This document shows positions 34,201 to 50,699 of a DNA stretch of 64,000 nt, piece by piece. Source of the stretch: Owenia fusiformis (Eukaryota; Annelida; Polychaeta; Sabellida; Oweniidae); contig CAIIXF020000003.1 of the NCBI GenBank assembly GCA_903813345.2, positions 33,903,000-33,966,999 on the forward strand, given 5' to 3'. The translations under genes were made by a program, and so were the position numbers. Under the pieces are notes generated by a model. The model made no database searches. It was not told where the DNA came from and was given only the letters and a program-made list of their open reading frames with translations. Position 1 is the stretch's first letter. Each line of letters begins with the position of its first letter.

Positions 34201-37200
34201 TGACATATTATGAACACTATACATATATACAGGAGCTTTACAACAACATACACATTACACTGACCAATATCTGACATATTATGAACACTATACATATATA
34301 CAGGAGCTTTACAATTACATACACATTACACTGACCAATATCTGATATATCATGAACACTATACATATATACAGGAGCTTTACAATAACATACACATTAC
34401 ACTGACCAATATCTGACATATTATGAACACTTTACATATATACAGGAGCTTTACAATAACATACACATTACACTGACCAATATCTGACATATTATGAACA
34501 CTGTACATATATACAGGAGCTTTACAATAACATACACATTACACTGACCAATATCTGACATATTATGAACACTATACATATATACAGGAGCTTTACAATA
34601 ACATACACATTACACTGACCAATATCTGACATATAATGAACACTATACATATATACAGGAGCTTTACAATAACATACACATTACAATGACCAATATCTGA
34701 CATATTATGAACACTGTACATATACAGGAGCTTTACAATAACATATACATTACACTGACCAATATCTGACATGTTATGAACACTATACATATATACAGGA
34801 GCTTTACAATAACACACACATTACACTGACCAATATCTGACATATTATGAACACTATACATATATACAGGAGCTTTACAATAACATACACATTACAATGA
34901 CCAATATCTGACATATTATGAATACTATACATATATACAGGAGCTTTACAATAACATACACATTACACTGACCAATATCTGACATATTATGAACACTATA
35001 CATATATACAGGAGCTTTACAATAACATACACATTACACTGACCAATATCTGACATATTATGAACACTATACATATATACAGGAGCTTTACAATAACATA
35101 CACATTACACTGACCAATATCTGACATATTATGAACACTGTACCTATACAGGAGCTTTACAATAACATACACATTACACTGACTATTATCTGACATATTA
35201 TGAACATATATACATATATACAGGAGCTTTACAATAACATACACACATTACACTGACTAATATCTGACATATTATGAACACTATACATATATACAGGAGC
35301 TTTACAATAACATACACATTACAATGACCAATATCTGACATATTATGAACACTATACATATATACAGGAGCTTTACAATAACATACACATTACACTGACC
35401 AATATCTGACATATTATGAACACTGTACATATATACAGGAGCTTTACAACAACACACACATTACACTGACCAATATCTGACATATTATGAACACTGTACA
35501 TATATACAGGAGCTTTACAATAACATACACATTACACTGACCAATATCTGACATATTATGAACACTATACATATATACAGGAGCTTTACAATAACATACA
35601 CATTACACTGACCAATATCTGACATATTATGAACACTGTACATATATACAGGAGCTTTACAACAACACACACATTACACTGACCAATATCTGACATATTA
35701 TGAACACTGTACATATATACAGGAGCTTTGCAATAACATACACACTAATATCCACTCCCCCCAGTTTTCTGCAAGTTAAAATGCTACATTCTGCAAGTGA
35801 AATTAGTGAATTCTGCAAGGGGAAAAGGCTAATTCTGCAGAAATTCCGCGGAAAATATCGTGATAGATATAATTAAAACGGGAAAATTTCATGATAGTTA
35901 CATAGGCAGTCACTACGTCACTACTCAATACATGCTGCCATCTAGCGACAGAAATCAAATGACGAAGTTTAAAACTTTCACTTCGCATAATTTGGTAATT
36001 TTTGGGTTATTTCTACAAGGGATTTGACTGAAAACGTGTGAAATTGTTACAGGTAAGACTGACTATTCAAACTTTTGGAAAATATATCGATTCCGCGGAA
36101 AATTCCGCGGAGATTGACCAAAATAGTTGATTCTGCAATTCCGCGGGCAAAGGCAAATTCCGTCCGCGCTCTGCAAACACGGAATCCTGGGGGCAGTGAA
36201 TATCTGACATATCATGAACACTATACATATATACAGGAGCTTTACAATAACATACACATTACACTGACCAATATCTGACATATTATGAACACTGTACATA
36301 TATACAGGAGCTTTACAATAACAAACACATTACACTGACCAATATCTGACATATTATGAACACTGTACATATATACAGGAGCTTTACAATAACATACACA
36401 TTGTACTGACCAATATCTGGCATATTATGAACACTATACATATATACAGGAGCTTTACAATAACATACACATTACACTGACCAATATCTGATATATCATG
36501 AACACTATACATATATACAGGAGCTTTGCAATAACAAACACATTACACTGACCAATATCTGACATATTATGAACACTGTACATATATACAGGAGCTTTGC
36601 AATAACATACACATTACACTGACCAATATCTGATATATTATGAACACTATACATATATACAGGAGCTTTACAATAACAAACACATTACACTGACCAATAT
36701 CTGACATATCATGAACACTATACATATATACAGGAGCTTTACAATAACATACACATTACACTGACCAATATCTGACATATTATGAACACTGTACATATAC
36801 AGGAGCTTTACAATAACATACACATTACACTGACCAATATCTGACATATTATGAACATATATACATATATACAGGAGCTTTACAATAACATACACATTAC
36901 ACTGACCAATATCTGACATATTATGAACACTGTACATATATACAGGAGCTTTACAATAACAAACACATTACACTGACCAATATCTGACATATTATGAACA
37001 CTGTACATATATACAGGAGCTTTACAATAACATACACATTACACTGACCAATATCTGACATATAATGAACACTATACATATATACAGGAGCTTTACAATA
37101 ACATACACATTACACTGACCAATATCTGACATATTATGAACACTATACATATATACAGGAGCTTTACAATAACATACACATTACACTGACCAATATCTGA

Positions 37201-40200
37201 CATATTATGAACACTATACATATATACAGGAGCTTTACAATAACATACACATTACAATGACCAATATCTGACATATTATGAACACTATACATATATACAG
37301 GAGCTTTACAATAACATACACATTACAATGACCAATATCTGACATATTATGAACACTGTACATATATACAGGAGCTTTACAATAACATACACATTACAAT
37401 GACCAATATCTGACATGTTATGAACACTGTACATATATACAGGAGCTTTACAATAACATACACATTACAATGACCAATATCTGACATATTATGAACACTG
37501 TACATATACAGGAGCTTTACAATAACATACACATTACACTGACCAATATCTGACATATTATGAACATATATACATATATACAGGAGCTTTACAATAACAA
37601 ACACATTACACTGACCAATATCTGACATATTATGAACACTGTACATATATACAGGAGCTTTACAATAACATACACATTACAATGACCAATATCTGACATA
37701 TTATGAACACTGTACATATATACAGGAGCTTAACAATAACATACACATTACACTGACCAATATCTGACATATTATGAACACTATACATATATACAGGAGC
37801 TTTACAATAACATACACATTACAATGACCAATATCTGACATATTATGAACACTATACATATATACAGGAGCTTTACAATAACATACACATTACACTGACC
37901 AATATCTGACATATTATGAACACTATACATATATACAGGAGCTTTACAATAACATACACATTACAATGACCAATATCTGACATATTATGAACACTGTACA
38001 TATATACAGGAGCTTTACAATAACATACACATTACACTGACCAATATCTGACATATAATGAACACTATACATATATACAGGAGCTTTACAATAACATACA
38101 CATTACACTGACTAATATCTGACATATTATGAACACTATACATATATACAGGAGCTTTACAATAACATACACATTACAATGACCAATATCTGACATATTA
38201 TGAACACTATACATATATACAGGAGCTTTACAATAACATACACATTACACTGACCAATATCTGACATATTATGAACACTGTACATATATACAGGAGCTTT
38301 ACAATAACATACACATTACAATGACCAATATCTGACATATTATGAACACTATACATATATACAGAAGCTTAACAATAACAAACACATTACACTGACCAAT
38401 ATCTGACATATTATGAACACTGTACATATACAGGAGCTTTACAATAACATACACATTACAATGACCAATATCTGACATATTATGAACACTATACATATAT
38501 ACAGGAGCTTTACAATAACATACACATTACACTGACCAATATCTGACATATTATGAACACTATACATATATACAGGAGCTTTACAATAACATACACATTA
38601 CACTGACCAATATCTGACATATTATGAACACTGTACATATATACAGGAGCTTTACAATAACATACACATTACACTGACCAATATCTGACATATTATGAAC
38701 ACTATACATATATACAGGAGCTTTGCAATAACATACACATTACACTGACTAATATCTGACATATTATGAATACTATACATATATACAGGAGCTTTACAAT
38801 AACATACACATTACACTGACCAATATCTGACATATTATGAACACTGTACATATACAGGAGCTTTACAATAACATACACATTACACTGACCAATATCTGAC
38901 ATATTATGAACACTGTACATATACAGGAGCTTTACAATAACAAACACATTACACTGACCAATATCTGACATATTATGAACACTGTACATATACAGGAGCT
39001 TTACAATAACATACACATTACAATGACCAATATCTGACATATTATGAACACTATACATATATACAGGAGCTTTACAATAACATACACATTACACTGACTA
39101 ATATCTGACATATTATGAATACTATACATATATACAGGAGCTTTACAATAACATACACATTACACTGACCAATATCTGATATATTATGAACACTATACAT
39201 ATATACAGGAGCTTTACAATAACATACACATTACACTGACCAATATCTGACATATTATGAACACTATACATATATACAGGAGCTTTACAATAACATACAC
39301 ATTACAATGACCAATATCTGACATATTATGAACACTGTACATATATACAGGAGCTTTACAATAACATACACATTACACTGACCAATATCTGACATATTAT
39401 GAACACTGTACATATACAGGAGCTTTACAATAACATACACATTACAATGACCAATATCTGACATATTATGAACACTATACATATATACAGGAGCTTTACA
39501 ATAACATACACATTACACTGACTAATATCTGACATATTATGAATACTATACATATATACAGGAGCTTTACAATAACATACACATTACAATGACCAATATC
39601 TGATATATCATGAACACTATACATATATACAGGAGCTTTACAATAACATACACATTACACTGACTAATATCTGACATATTATGAATACTATACATATATA
39701 CAGGAGCTTTACAATAACATACACATTACACTGACCAATATCTGACATATCATGAACACTGTACATATATACAGGAGCTTTACAATAACATACACATTAC
39801 ACTGACCAATATCTGACATATTATGAACACTATACATACAGGAGCTTTACAATAACATACACATTACACTGACCAATATCTGACATATTATGAACACTAT
39901 ACATATATACAGGAGCTTTACAATAACATACACATTACAATGACCAATATCTGACATATCATGAACACTGTACATATATACAGGAGCTTTACAATAACAT
40001 ACACATTACACTGACCAATATCTGACATATTATGAACACTGTACATATATACAGGAGCTTTACAATAACATACACATTACACTGACCAATATCTGACATA
40101 TCATGAACACTGTACATATATACAGGAGCTTTACAATAACATACACATTACAATGACCAAAATCTGATATATAATGAACACTATACATATATACAGGAGC

Positions 40201-43200
40201 TTTACAATAACATACACATTACACTGACTAATATCTGACATATTATGAATACTATACATATATACAGGAGCTTTACAATAACATACACATTACACTGACC
40301 AATATCTGACATATCATGAACACTGTACATATATACAGGAGCTTTACAATAACATACACATTACACTGACCAATATCTGATATATTATGAACACTATACA
40401 TATATACAGGAGCTTTACAATAACATACACATTACACTGACCAATATCTGACATATTATGAACACTATACATATATACAGGAGCTTTACAATAACATACA
40501 CATTACACTGACCAATATCTGACATATCATGAACACTGTACATATATACAGGAGCTTTACAATAACATACACATTACAATGACCAATATCTGATATATTA
40601 TGAACACTATACATATATACAGGAGCTTTACAATAACATACACATTACACTGACTAATATCTGACATATTATGAATACTATACATATATACAGGAGCTTT
40701 ACAATAACATACACATTACACTGACCAATATCTGACATATCATGAACACTGTACATATATACAGGAGCTTTACAATAACATACACATTACACTGACCAAT
40801 ATCTGACATATTATGAACACTATACATACAGGAGCTTTACAATAACATACACATTACACTGACCAATATCTGACATATTATGAACACTATACATATATAC
40901 AGGAGCTTTACAATAACATACACATTACAATGACCAATATCTGACATATCATGAACACTGTACATATATACAGGAGCTTTACAATAACATACACATTACA
41001 CTGACCAATATCTGACATATTATGAACACTGTACATATATACAGGAGCTTTACAATAACATACACATTAGACTGACCAATATCTGACATATCATGAACAC
41101 TGTACATATATACAGGAGCTTTACAATAACATACACATTACGCTGACCAATATCTGACATATTATGAACACTATACATATATACAGGAGCTTTACAATTA
41201 CATACACATTACACTGACCAATATCTGATATATCATGAACACTGTACATATATACAGGAGCTTTACAATAACATACACATTACACTGACCAATATCTGAC
41301 ATATCATGAACACTGTACATATATACAGGAGCTTTACAATAACATACACATTACACTGACCAATATCTGATATATTATGAACACTATACATATATACAGG
41401 AGCTTTACAATAACATACACATTACACTGACCAATATCTGACATATTATGAACACTATACATATATACAGGAGCTTTACAATAACATACACATTACAATG
41501 ACCAATATCTGATATATTATGAACACTATACATATATACAGGAGCTTTACAATAACATACACATTACAATGACCAATATCTGACATATTATGAACACTGT
41601 ACATATATACAGGAGCTTTACAATAACATACACATTACAATGACCAATATCTGATATATTATGAACACTATACATATATACAGGAGCTTTACAATAACAT
41701 ACACATTACAATGACCAATATCTGACATATTATGAACACTATACATATATACAGGAGCTTTACAATAACATACACATTACAATGACCAATATCTGACATA
41801 TTATGAACACTATACATATATACAGGAGCTTTGCAATAACATACACATTACAATGACCAATATCTGACATATTATGAACACTGAACATATACAGGAGCTT
41901 TACAATAACATACACATTACACTGACCAATATCTGACATATTATGAACACTGAACATATATACAGGAGCTTTACAATAACAAACACATTACACTGACCAA
42001 TATCTGACATATTATGAACACTGAACATATACAGGAGCTTTACAATAACATACACATTACACTGACCAATATCTGACATATCATGAACACTGTACATATA
42101 TACAGGAGCTTTACAATAACATACACATTACAATGACCAATATCTGATATATTATGAACACTATACATATATACAGGAGCTTTACAATAACAAACACATT
42201 ACACTGACCAATATCTGACATATCATGAACACTGTACATATATACAGGAGCTTTACAATAACATACACATTACACTGACTAATATCTGACATATTATGAA
42301 TACTATACATATATACAGGAGCTTTACAATAACATACACATTACACTGACCAATATCTGACATATCATGAACACTGTACATATATACAGGAGCTTTACAA
42401 TAACATACACATTACACTGACCAATATCTGACATATTATGAACACTATACATATATACAGGAGCTTTACAATAACATACATTACACTGGCCAATGTCTGA
42501 CATGTTATGAACACTATACATATATACAGGAGCTTTACAATAACATACACATTACACTGACCAATATCTGACATATTATGAACACTATACATATATACAT
42601 GAGCTTTACAATAACATACACATTACAATGAACAATATCTGACATATTATGAACACTGTACATATATACAGGAGCTTTACAATAACATACACATTACACT
42701 GACCAATATCTGACATATTATGAACACTGTACATATATACAGGAGCTTTACAATAACATACACATTACACTGACCAATATCTGACATATTATGAACACTA
42801 TACATATATACAGGAGCTTTACAATAACATACACATTACACTGACCAATATCTGACATATTATGAACACTGTACATATATACAGGAGCTTTACAATAACA
42901 AACACATTACACTGACCAATATCTGACATATTATGAACACTGTACATATATACAGGAGCTTTACAATAACATACACATTACAATGACCAATATCTGACAT
43001 ATTATGAACACTGTACATATATACAGGAGCTTTACAATAACAAACACATTACACTGACCAATATCTGACATATTATGAACACTGTACATATATACAGGAG
43101 CTTTACAATAACAAACACATTACACTGACCAATATCTGACATATTATGAACACTGTACATATACAGGAGCTTTACAATAACATACACATTACAATGACCA

Positions 43201-46200
43201 ATATCTGACATATTATGAACACTATACATATATACAGGAGCTTTACAATAACATACACATTACAATGACCAATATCTGACATATTATGAACACTGTACAT
43301 ATATACAGGAGCTTTACAATAACATACACATTACAATGACCAATATCTGACATATTATGAACACTATACATATATACAGGAGCTTTACAATAACATACAC
43401 ATTACACTGACCAATATCTGACATATTATGAACACTGTACATATATACAGGAGCTTTACAATAACATACACATTACACTGACCAATATCTGACATATTAT
43501 GAACACTATACATATATACAGGAGCTTTACAATAACATACACATTACAATGACCAATATCTGACATATTATGAACACTGTACATATATACAGGAGCTTTA
43601 CAATAACATACACATTACAATGACCAATATCTGACATATTATGAACACTGTACATATATACAGGAGCTTTACAATAACATACACATTACAATGACCAATA
43701 TCTGACATATTATGAACACTGTACATATACAGGAGCTTTACAATAACATACACATTACAATGACCAATATCTGACATATTATGAACACTGTACATATATA
43801 CAGGAGCTTTACAATAACATACACATTACACTGACCAATATTTGACATATTATGAACACTATACATATATACAGGAGCTTTACAATAACATACACATTAC
43901 ACTGACCAATATCTGACATATTATGAACACTGTACATATATACAGGAGCTTTGCAATAACATACACATTACACTGACCAATATCTGACATATTATGAACA
44001 CTATACATATATACAGGAGCTTTACAATAACATACACATTACAATGACCAATATCTGACATATTATGAACACTGTACATATATACAGGAGCTTTACAATA
44101 ACAAACACATTGTACTGACCAATATCTGACATATCATGAACACTATACATATATACAGGAGCTTTACAATAACATACACATTACAATGACCAATATCTGA
44201 CATATTATGAACACTGTACATATATACAGGAGCTTTACAATAACATACACATTACACTGACCAATATCTGACATATTATGAACACTATACATATATACAG
44301 GAGCTTTACAATAACATACACATTACACTGACCAATATCTGATATATTATGAACACTGTACATATATACAGGAGCTTTACAATAACATACACATTACACT
44401 GACCAATATCTGACATATTATGAACACTATACATATATACAGGAGCTTTACAATAACATACACATTACACTGACCAATATCTGACATATTATGAACACTA
44501 TACATATATACAGGAGCTTTACAATAACATACACATTACACTGACCAATATCTGACATATTATGAACACTGTACATATATACAGGAGCTTTACAATAACA
44601 TACACATTACAATGAACAATATCTGACATATTATGAACACTGTACATATATACAGGAGCTTTACAATAACATACGCATTACACTGACGAATATCTGACAT
44701 ATTATGAACACTATACATATATACAGGAGCTTTACAATAAGATACACATTACACTGACCAATATCTGACATATTATGAACACTATACATATATACAGGAG
44801 GTTTACAATAACAAACACATTACACTGACCAATATCTGACATATTATGAACACTATACATATATACAGGAGGTTTACAATAACATACACATTACAATGAC
44901 CAATATCTGACATATTATGAACACTATACATATATACAGGAGCTTTACAATAACATACACATTACACTGACCAATATCTGACATATTATGAACACTGTAC
45001 ATATATACAGGAGCTTTACAATAACATACACATTACACTGACCAATATCTGACATATTATGAACACTATACATATATACAGGAGCTTTACAATAACATAC
45101 ACATTACACTGACCAATATCTGACATATTATGAACACTGTACATATATACAGGAGCTTTACAATAACAAACACATTACACTGACCAATATCTGACATATT
45201 ATGAACACTATACATATATACAGGAGCTTTACAATAACATACACATTACACTGACCAATATCTGACATATTATGAACACTATACATATATACAGGAGCTT
45301 TACAATAACATACACATTACACTGACCAATATCTGACATATTATGAACACTATACATATATACAGGAGCTCTGCAATAACATACACATTACAATGACCAA
45401 TATCTGACATATTATGAACACTATACATATATACAGGAGCTCTGCAATAACATACACATTACAATGACCAATATCTGACATATTATGAACACTATACATA
45501 TATACAGGAGCTCTGCAATAACATACACATTACAATGACCAATATCTGACATATTATGAACACTGTACATATATACAGGAGCTTTACAATAACATACACA
45601 TTACACTGACCAATATCTGACATATTATGAACACTGTACATATATACAGGAGCTTTACAATAACATACACATTACACTGACCAATATCTGACATATTATG
45701 AACACTGTACATATATACAGGAGCTTTACAATAACATACACATTACACTGACCAATATCTGACATATTATGAACACTATACATATATACAGGAGCTCTGC
45801 AATAACATACACATTACAATGACCAATATCTGACATATTATGAACACTGTACATATATACAGGAGCTTTACAATAACATACACATTACACTGACCAACAT
45901 CTGACATATTATGCATACTATACATATATACAGGAGCTTTACAATAACATACACATTACAATGACCAATATCTGACATATTATGAACACTATACATATAT
46001 ACAGGAGCTTTACAATAACAAACACATTACACTGACCAATATCTGACATATTATGAACACTGTACATATATACAGGAGCTTTACAATAACATACACATTA
46101 CACTGACCAATATCTGACATATTATGAACACTGTACATATATACAGGAGCTCTGCAATAACATACACATTACACTGACCAATGTCTGACATATTATGAAC

Positions 46201-48937
46201 ACTATACATATATACAGGAGCTCTGCAATAACATACACATTACACTGACCAATATCTGACATATTATGAACACTATACATATATACAGGAGCTTTACAAT
46301 AACATACACATTACACTGACCAATATCTGACATATTATGAACACTATACATATATACAGGAGCTTTACAATAACATACACATTACACTGACCAATATCTG
46401 ACATATTATGAACACATATATACAGGAGCTTTACAATAACATACACATTACAATGACCAATATCTGACATATAATGAATACTATACATATATACAGGAGC
46501 TTTACAATAACATACACATTACACTGACCAATATCTGACATATCATGAACACTATACATATATACAGGAGCTTTACAATATCATACACATTACACTGACC
46601 AATATCTGACATATTATGAACACTGTACATATATACAGGAGCTTTACAATAACATATACACATTACACTGACCAATATCTGACATATTATGAACACTATA
46701 CATATATACAGGAGCTTTACAATAACATACACATTACACTGACCAATATCTGACATATTATGAACACAGTACATATATACAGGAGCTTTACAATAACAAA
46801 CACATTACACTGACCAATATCTGACATATTATGAATACTGTACATATATACAGGAGCTTTACAATAACAAACACATTACACTGACCAATTTTTGACATAT
46901 TATGCATACTATACATATATACAGGAGCTTTACAATAACATACACATTACACTGACCAATATCTGACATATTATGAACACTATACATATATACAGGAGCT
47001 TTACAATAACATACACATTACACTGACCAATATCTGACATATTATGAACACAGTACATATATACAGGAGCTTTACAATAACAAACACATTACACTGACCA
47101 ATATCTGACATATTATGAACACTATACATATATACAGGAGCTTTACAATAACATACACATTACACTGACCAATATCTGACATATTATGAACACAGTACAT
47201 ATATACAGGAGCTTTACAATAACAAACACATTACACTGACCAATATCTGACATATTATGAATACTGTACATATATACAAGAGCTTTACAATAACATACAC
47301 ATTACACTGACCAGTATCTGACATATCATGAACACTGTACATATATACAAGAGCTTTACAATAACATACACATTACACTGACCAATATCTGACATATTAT
47401 GAACACTATACATATATACAGGAGCTTTACAATAACATATACACATTACACTGACCAATATCTGACATATTATGAACACTATACATATATACAGGAGCTT
47501 TACAATAACATACACATTACACTGACAAATATCTGACATATTATGAACACTGTACATATATACAGGAGCTTTACAATAACATACACATTACACTGACCAA
47601 TATCTGACATATTATGAACACTATACATATATACAGGAGCTTTACAATAACATACACATTACACTGACCAATATCTGACATATTATGAACACTATACATA
47701 TTTACAGGAGCTTTACAATAACATACACATTACACTGACCAATATCTGACATATTATGAACACTATACATATTTACAGGAGCTTTACAATAACATACACA
47801 TTACACTGACCAATATCTGACATATTATGAACACTATACATATATACAGGAGCTTAACAATAACATACACATTACACTGACCAATATCTGACATATTATG
47901 AATACTGTACATATATACAGGAGCTTTACAATAACAAACACATTACACTGACCAATATCTGACATATTATGCATACTATACATATATACAGGAGCTTTAC
48001 AATAACATACACATTACACTGACCAATATCTGACATATTATGAACACTATACATATATACAGGAGCTTTACAATAACATACACATTACACTGACCAATAT
48101 CTGACATATTATGCATACTATACATATATACAGGAGCTTTACAATAACATTCACATTACACTGACCAATATCTGACATATTATGAACACTATACATATAT
48201 ATACAGGAGCTTTACAATAACATACACATTACACTGACCAATATCTGACATATTATGAACACTATACATATATACAGGAGCTTTACAATAACATATACAC
48301 ATTACACTGACCAATATCTGACATATTATGAACACTATACATATATACAGGAGCTTTACAATAGCTTACACATTACACTGACCAATATCTGACATATTAT
48401 GAACACTATACATATATACAGGAGCTTTACAATAACAAACACATTACACTGACCAATATCTGACATATTATGAACACTATACATATATACAGGAGCTTTA
48501 CAATAACATACACATTACACTGACCAATATCTGACATATTATGAACACTATACATATATACAGGAGCTTTACAATAACATACACATTACACTGACCAATA
48601 TCTGACATATTATGAACACTATACATATATACAGGAGCTTTACAATAACATACACATTACACTGACCAATATCTGACATATTATGCATACTATACATATA
48701 TACAGGAGCTTTACAATAACATACACATTACACTGACCAATATCTGACATATTATGAACACTATACATATATACAGGAGCTTTACAATAACATACACATT
48801 GCACTGACCAATATCTGACATATTATGAACACTGAACATATACAGGAGCTTTACAATAACAAACACATTACAATGACCAATATCTGACATATTATGAACA
48901 CTATACATATATACAGGAGCTTTACAACAACATCCAT
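28246..48937. repeat. 71-bp AT-rich satellite, about 285 copies
   Basis: The consensus unit runs actgaccaatatctgacata, ttatgaacactatacatata, tacaggagctttacaataac, atacacattac: 71 bp, about 30% GC. Copies are highly similar. Recurrent variants are ctgtacatatatac, a 2-bp-shorter form (catatacagg), a 67-bp form, acaaacacatt, and ggagctctgcaat. Edge units are most diverged. Higher-order duplications of 426 bp (29701 and 30127) and about 990 bp (39831 and 40821) are visible. One TE insertion interrupts it. It probably lies in the first intron of the plus-strand gene. Peptide-like frames such as MYSVHNMSDIGQCNVYVIVK are artefacts of the repeat. Confidence 0.97.
35753..36198. mobile_element. 446-bp TIR element inserted in the satellite
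   Basis: The termini are cactccccccagttttctg and caggattccgtg-type sequence read inward from gggggcagtg, an imperfect inverted pair starting CACT. AATATC, a piece of the satellite unit, is duplicated on both sides (35747-35752 and 36199-36204). The inside has several attccgcgg motifs. It is non-coding; CACT termini recall the CMC/CACTA group, but the target length does not fit neatly. Confidence 0.75.
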
Positions 48938-49853
48938 CAGCCTTGTATTGATCGGTGCATCTTCCTAATGCAATTTACCTGTGATATACCTGTAATATAC
49001 CTGTGCATTGATGCAATCTCAATGCTGCTGCAGGTGGCTATAATGTTCCCTTATAACAGGTAAAATCAATTCTGCAATGTTCCTGTCTCTTTGAGTAGGA
49101 TTGTTAATTAGCCTTCACTCTGCTGGTAGCATATGTAAACAAATACTGAAAATGGTTTATACATAGGTGGTAGACTCTCATAAAAAATTTTAGTTTTGAT
49201 ATATTCCCTGAAATTTATTACAGGTATGTAATTTTTATTGTTCAATTCCCAGGCTTATATGAAGTGCTCACCATTACATTTTAGTTGTGTTATGGTTGCT
49301 ATAGTAACACAGACAGTGGTACTTGGAGCAGATCAAATCTGCTATATAAAAGATGAATATCAGTGTTTCAATCATGATGTTTTGCATTTGTTATATGATA
49401 TTCACATACAATATACATTATAACAATGACTAGTTACATATAAGTAGATAATCATGTGATTTATTGCAAAATTATATAATGTGATCGATTCTTAACCAAA
49501 GAAATATTCCAATGGTATAATAAAATTTAATTACGAGATGTTGGGTCGATTTTGTAGGAGTCATCACGACTCAATTTTATCTCCCCTCATTGCTATGAAG
49601 TACACTCAATGAGGCAAGATTATAAGATATTATATGTTGAAAATTCATAATTTGCTAATATTTTATGTATTGGATGGCTTTATATCATAATATCACTAAA
49701 ATCATCTTGTTCTTGTAGTCATTGGCTTTCAACAACTTGAAAGTCCATGATTTAGTACAAAGCTTGCATTATAGTTTGGTTCAATGCATTGTATTTATAT
49801 TTGTTTAATGGATGTTTTGTAATTTTATTTTTAAATGTTGCCACTTTTTCCAG
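48938..49853. other. Unique sequence between the satellite and the plus-strand coding exon
   Basis: No gene is recognised. It ends in a polypyrimidine tract and acceptor (ccactttttccag) at 49853. Confidence 0.6.
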
Positions 49854-50604
49854 ACAAAATGCCAATATCACCACGATTGGGAGTGCCTAAGACAGCAAGT
49901 CGGGCAGACCTTCAGCAGTTGGTCCAGGATGACGAGCAGAACCCAAACACTCCCATGATTCAAGTGACACACCCGAACATCCCACAAAATAAAGAAGGAC
50001 TTTCAAACCCAGTCTTTACATTCGAAGATGCGGAGTTGGCAAAGAAGCAGGAGACCCCTTCTAAGGATGAGGAAAATGTGTTGACGCATCGACGTGGAAG
50101 TTACAACAGTTTAACTGTTCCAGAAAATGGACCAGGTAAGTCTATTTGTTATGTGGTTGTCATGACTATATGGTGGTAATGGGTATTGCATTATCCATTA
50201 CACGTAATTTGTACTTTCTTTCTGTGAATGTAACATGTTTATTTGGATGATTTGAAACACTTAGATAGATCGCTTTAGTTTTACTTTTTTGTTTTTGTGT
50301 TCTTTATTTGTGTCTGTTACTGCTCTTAGAATTCACTCCCTTTGACTTATTGAATATTAATTGTAAACCATTCATTGATTAAGGATCATTTTATTAATCT
50401 CTATAGCATGGTGTTCACGAAAGCAACGTCGCAAAGGATGGGTGTCTGTGCCTAGTAGACGAGAAAGTGTCCCTTTGAAGTCAAAAGAAGACTTTGAAAT
50501 AATAACTGAGGAAGGTCATTCCTTTTCTTGTCAGTATTCACCCAGGAGGGCCAAGAGAAAGTCACGCAGAAAAACATTGGCATATCAGTTGTTTAAATGT
50601 GCAG
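49854..50604 (+). CDS. N-terminal coding exons of an unrecognised plus-strand gene
   Basis: Exon A is 49854-50135: acceptor ccactttttccag, ATG at 49859 (MPISPRLGVPKTASRADLQQ), then a gtaagt donor. Exon B is 50407-50604 (tctctatag acceptor, GCAG/gtatta donor), 198 nt, joined in phase. Together they give 158 residues, polar and Pro/Ser/Glu-rich, then very basic (RKQRRKGW, RRAKRKSRRK). There is no signal peptide or membrane segment. It resembles a cytosolic N-terminal tail. Exon B has a weak donor and could be alternative. I cannot name the family. A 5' UTR exon near 26722 would make the first intron about 23 kb, containing the satellite. Confidence 0.65.
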
Positions 50605-50631
50605 GTATTATGGAAGATTGATCGTAGCCTC

Positions 50632-50680
50632 CATGTATTGATGATACCCTCTGTGTATTGATGATACCCTCCGTGTATCC
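50632..50680. repeat. Short 20-bp tandem repeat
   Basis: ctccatgtattgatgatacc repeats about two and a half times with small changes, just after the exon B donor. Confidence 0.75.
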
Positions 50681-50699
50681 TTTCCCTGCCCCGGCCATA

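Noticed and set aside
28246-48937. Many 60-118-codon minus-strand frames (MYSVHNMSDIGQ..., YICIVFIICQILV...)
   Set aside because: They are translations of the 71-bp satellite. The unit is not a multiple of three, stops recur, and the frames follow the repeat, not a gene.
28246-48937. CRISPR-like regular repeat
   Set aside because: The units are contiguous with no unique spacers, and the genome is eukaryotic.
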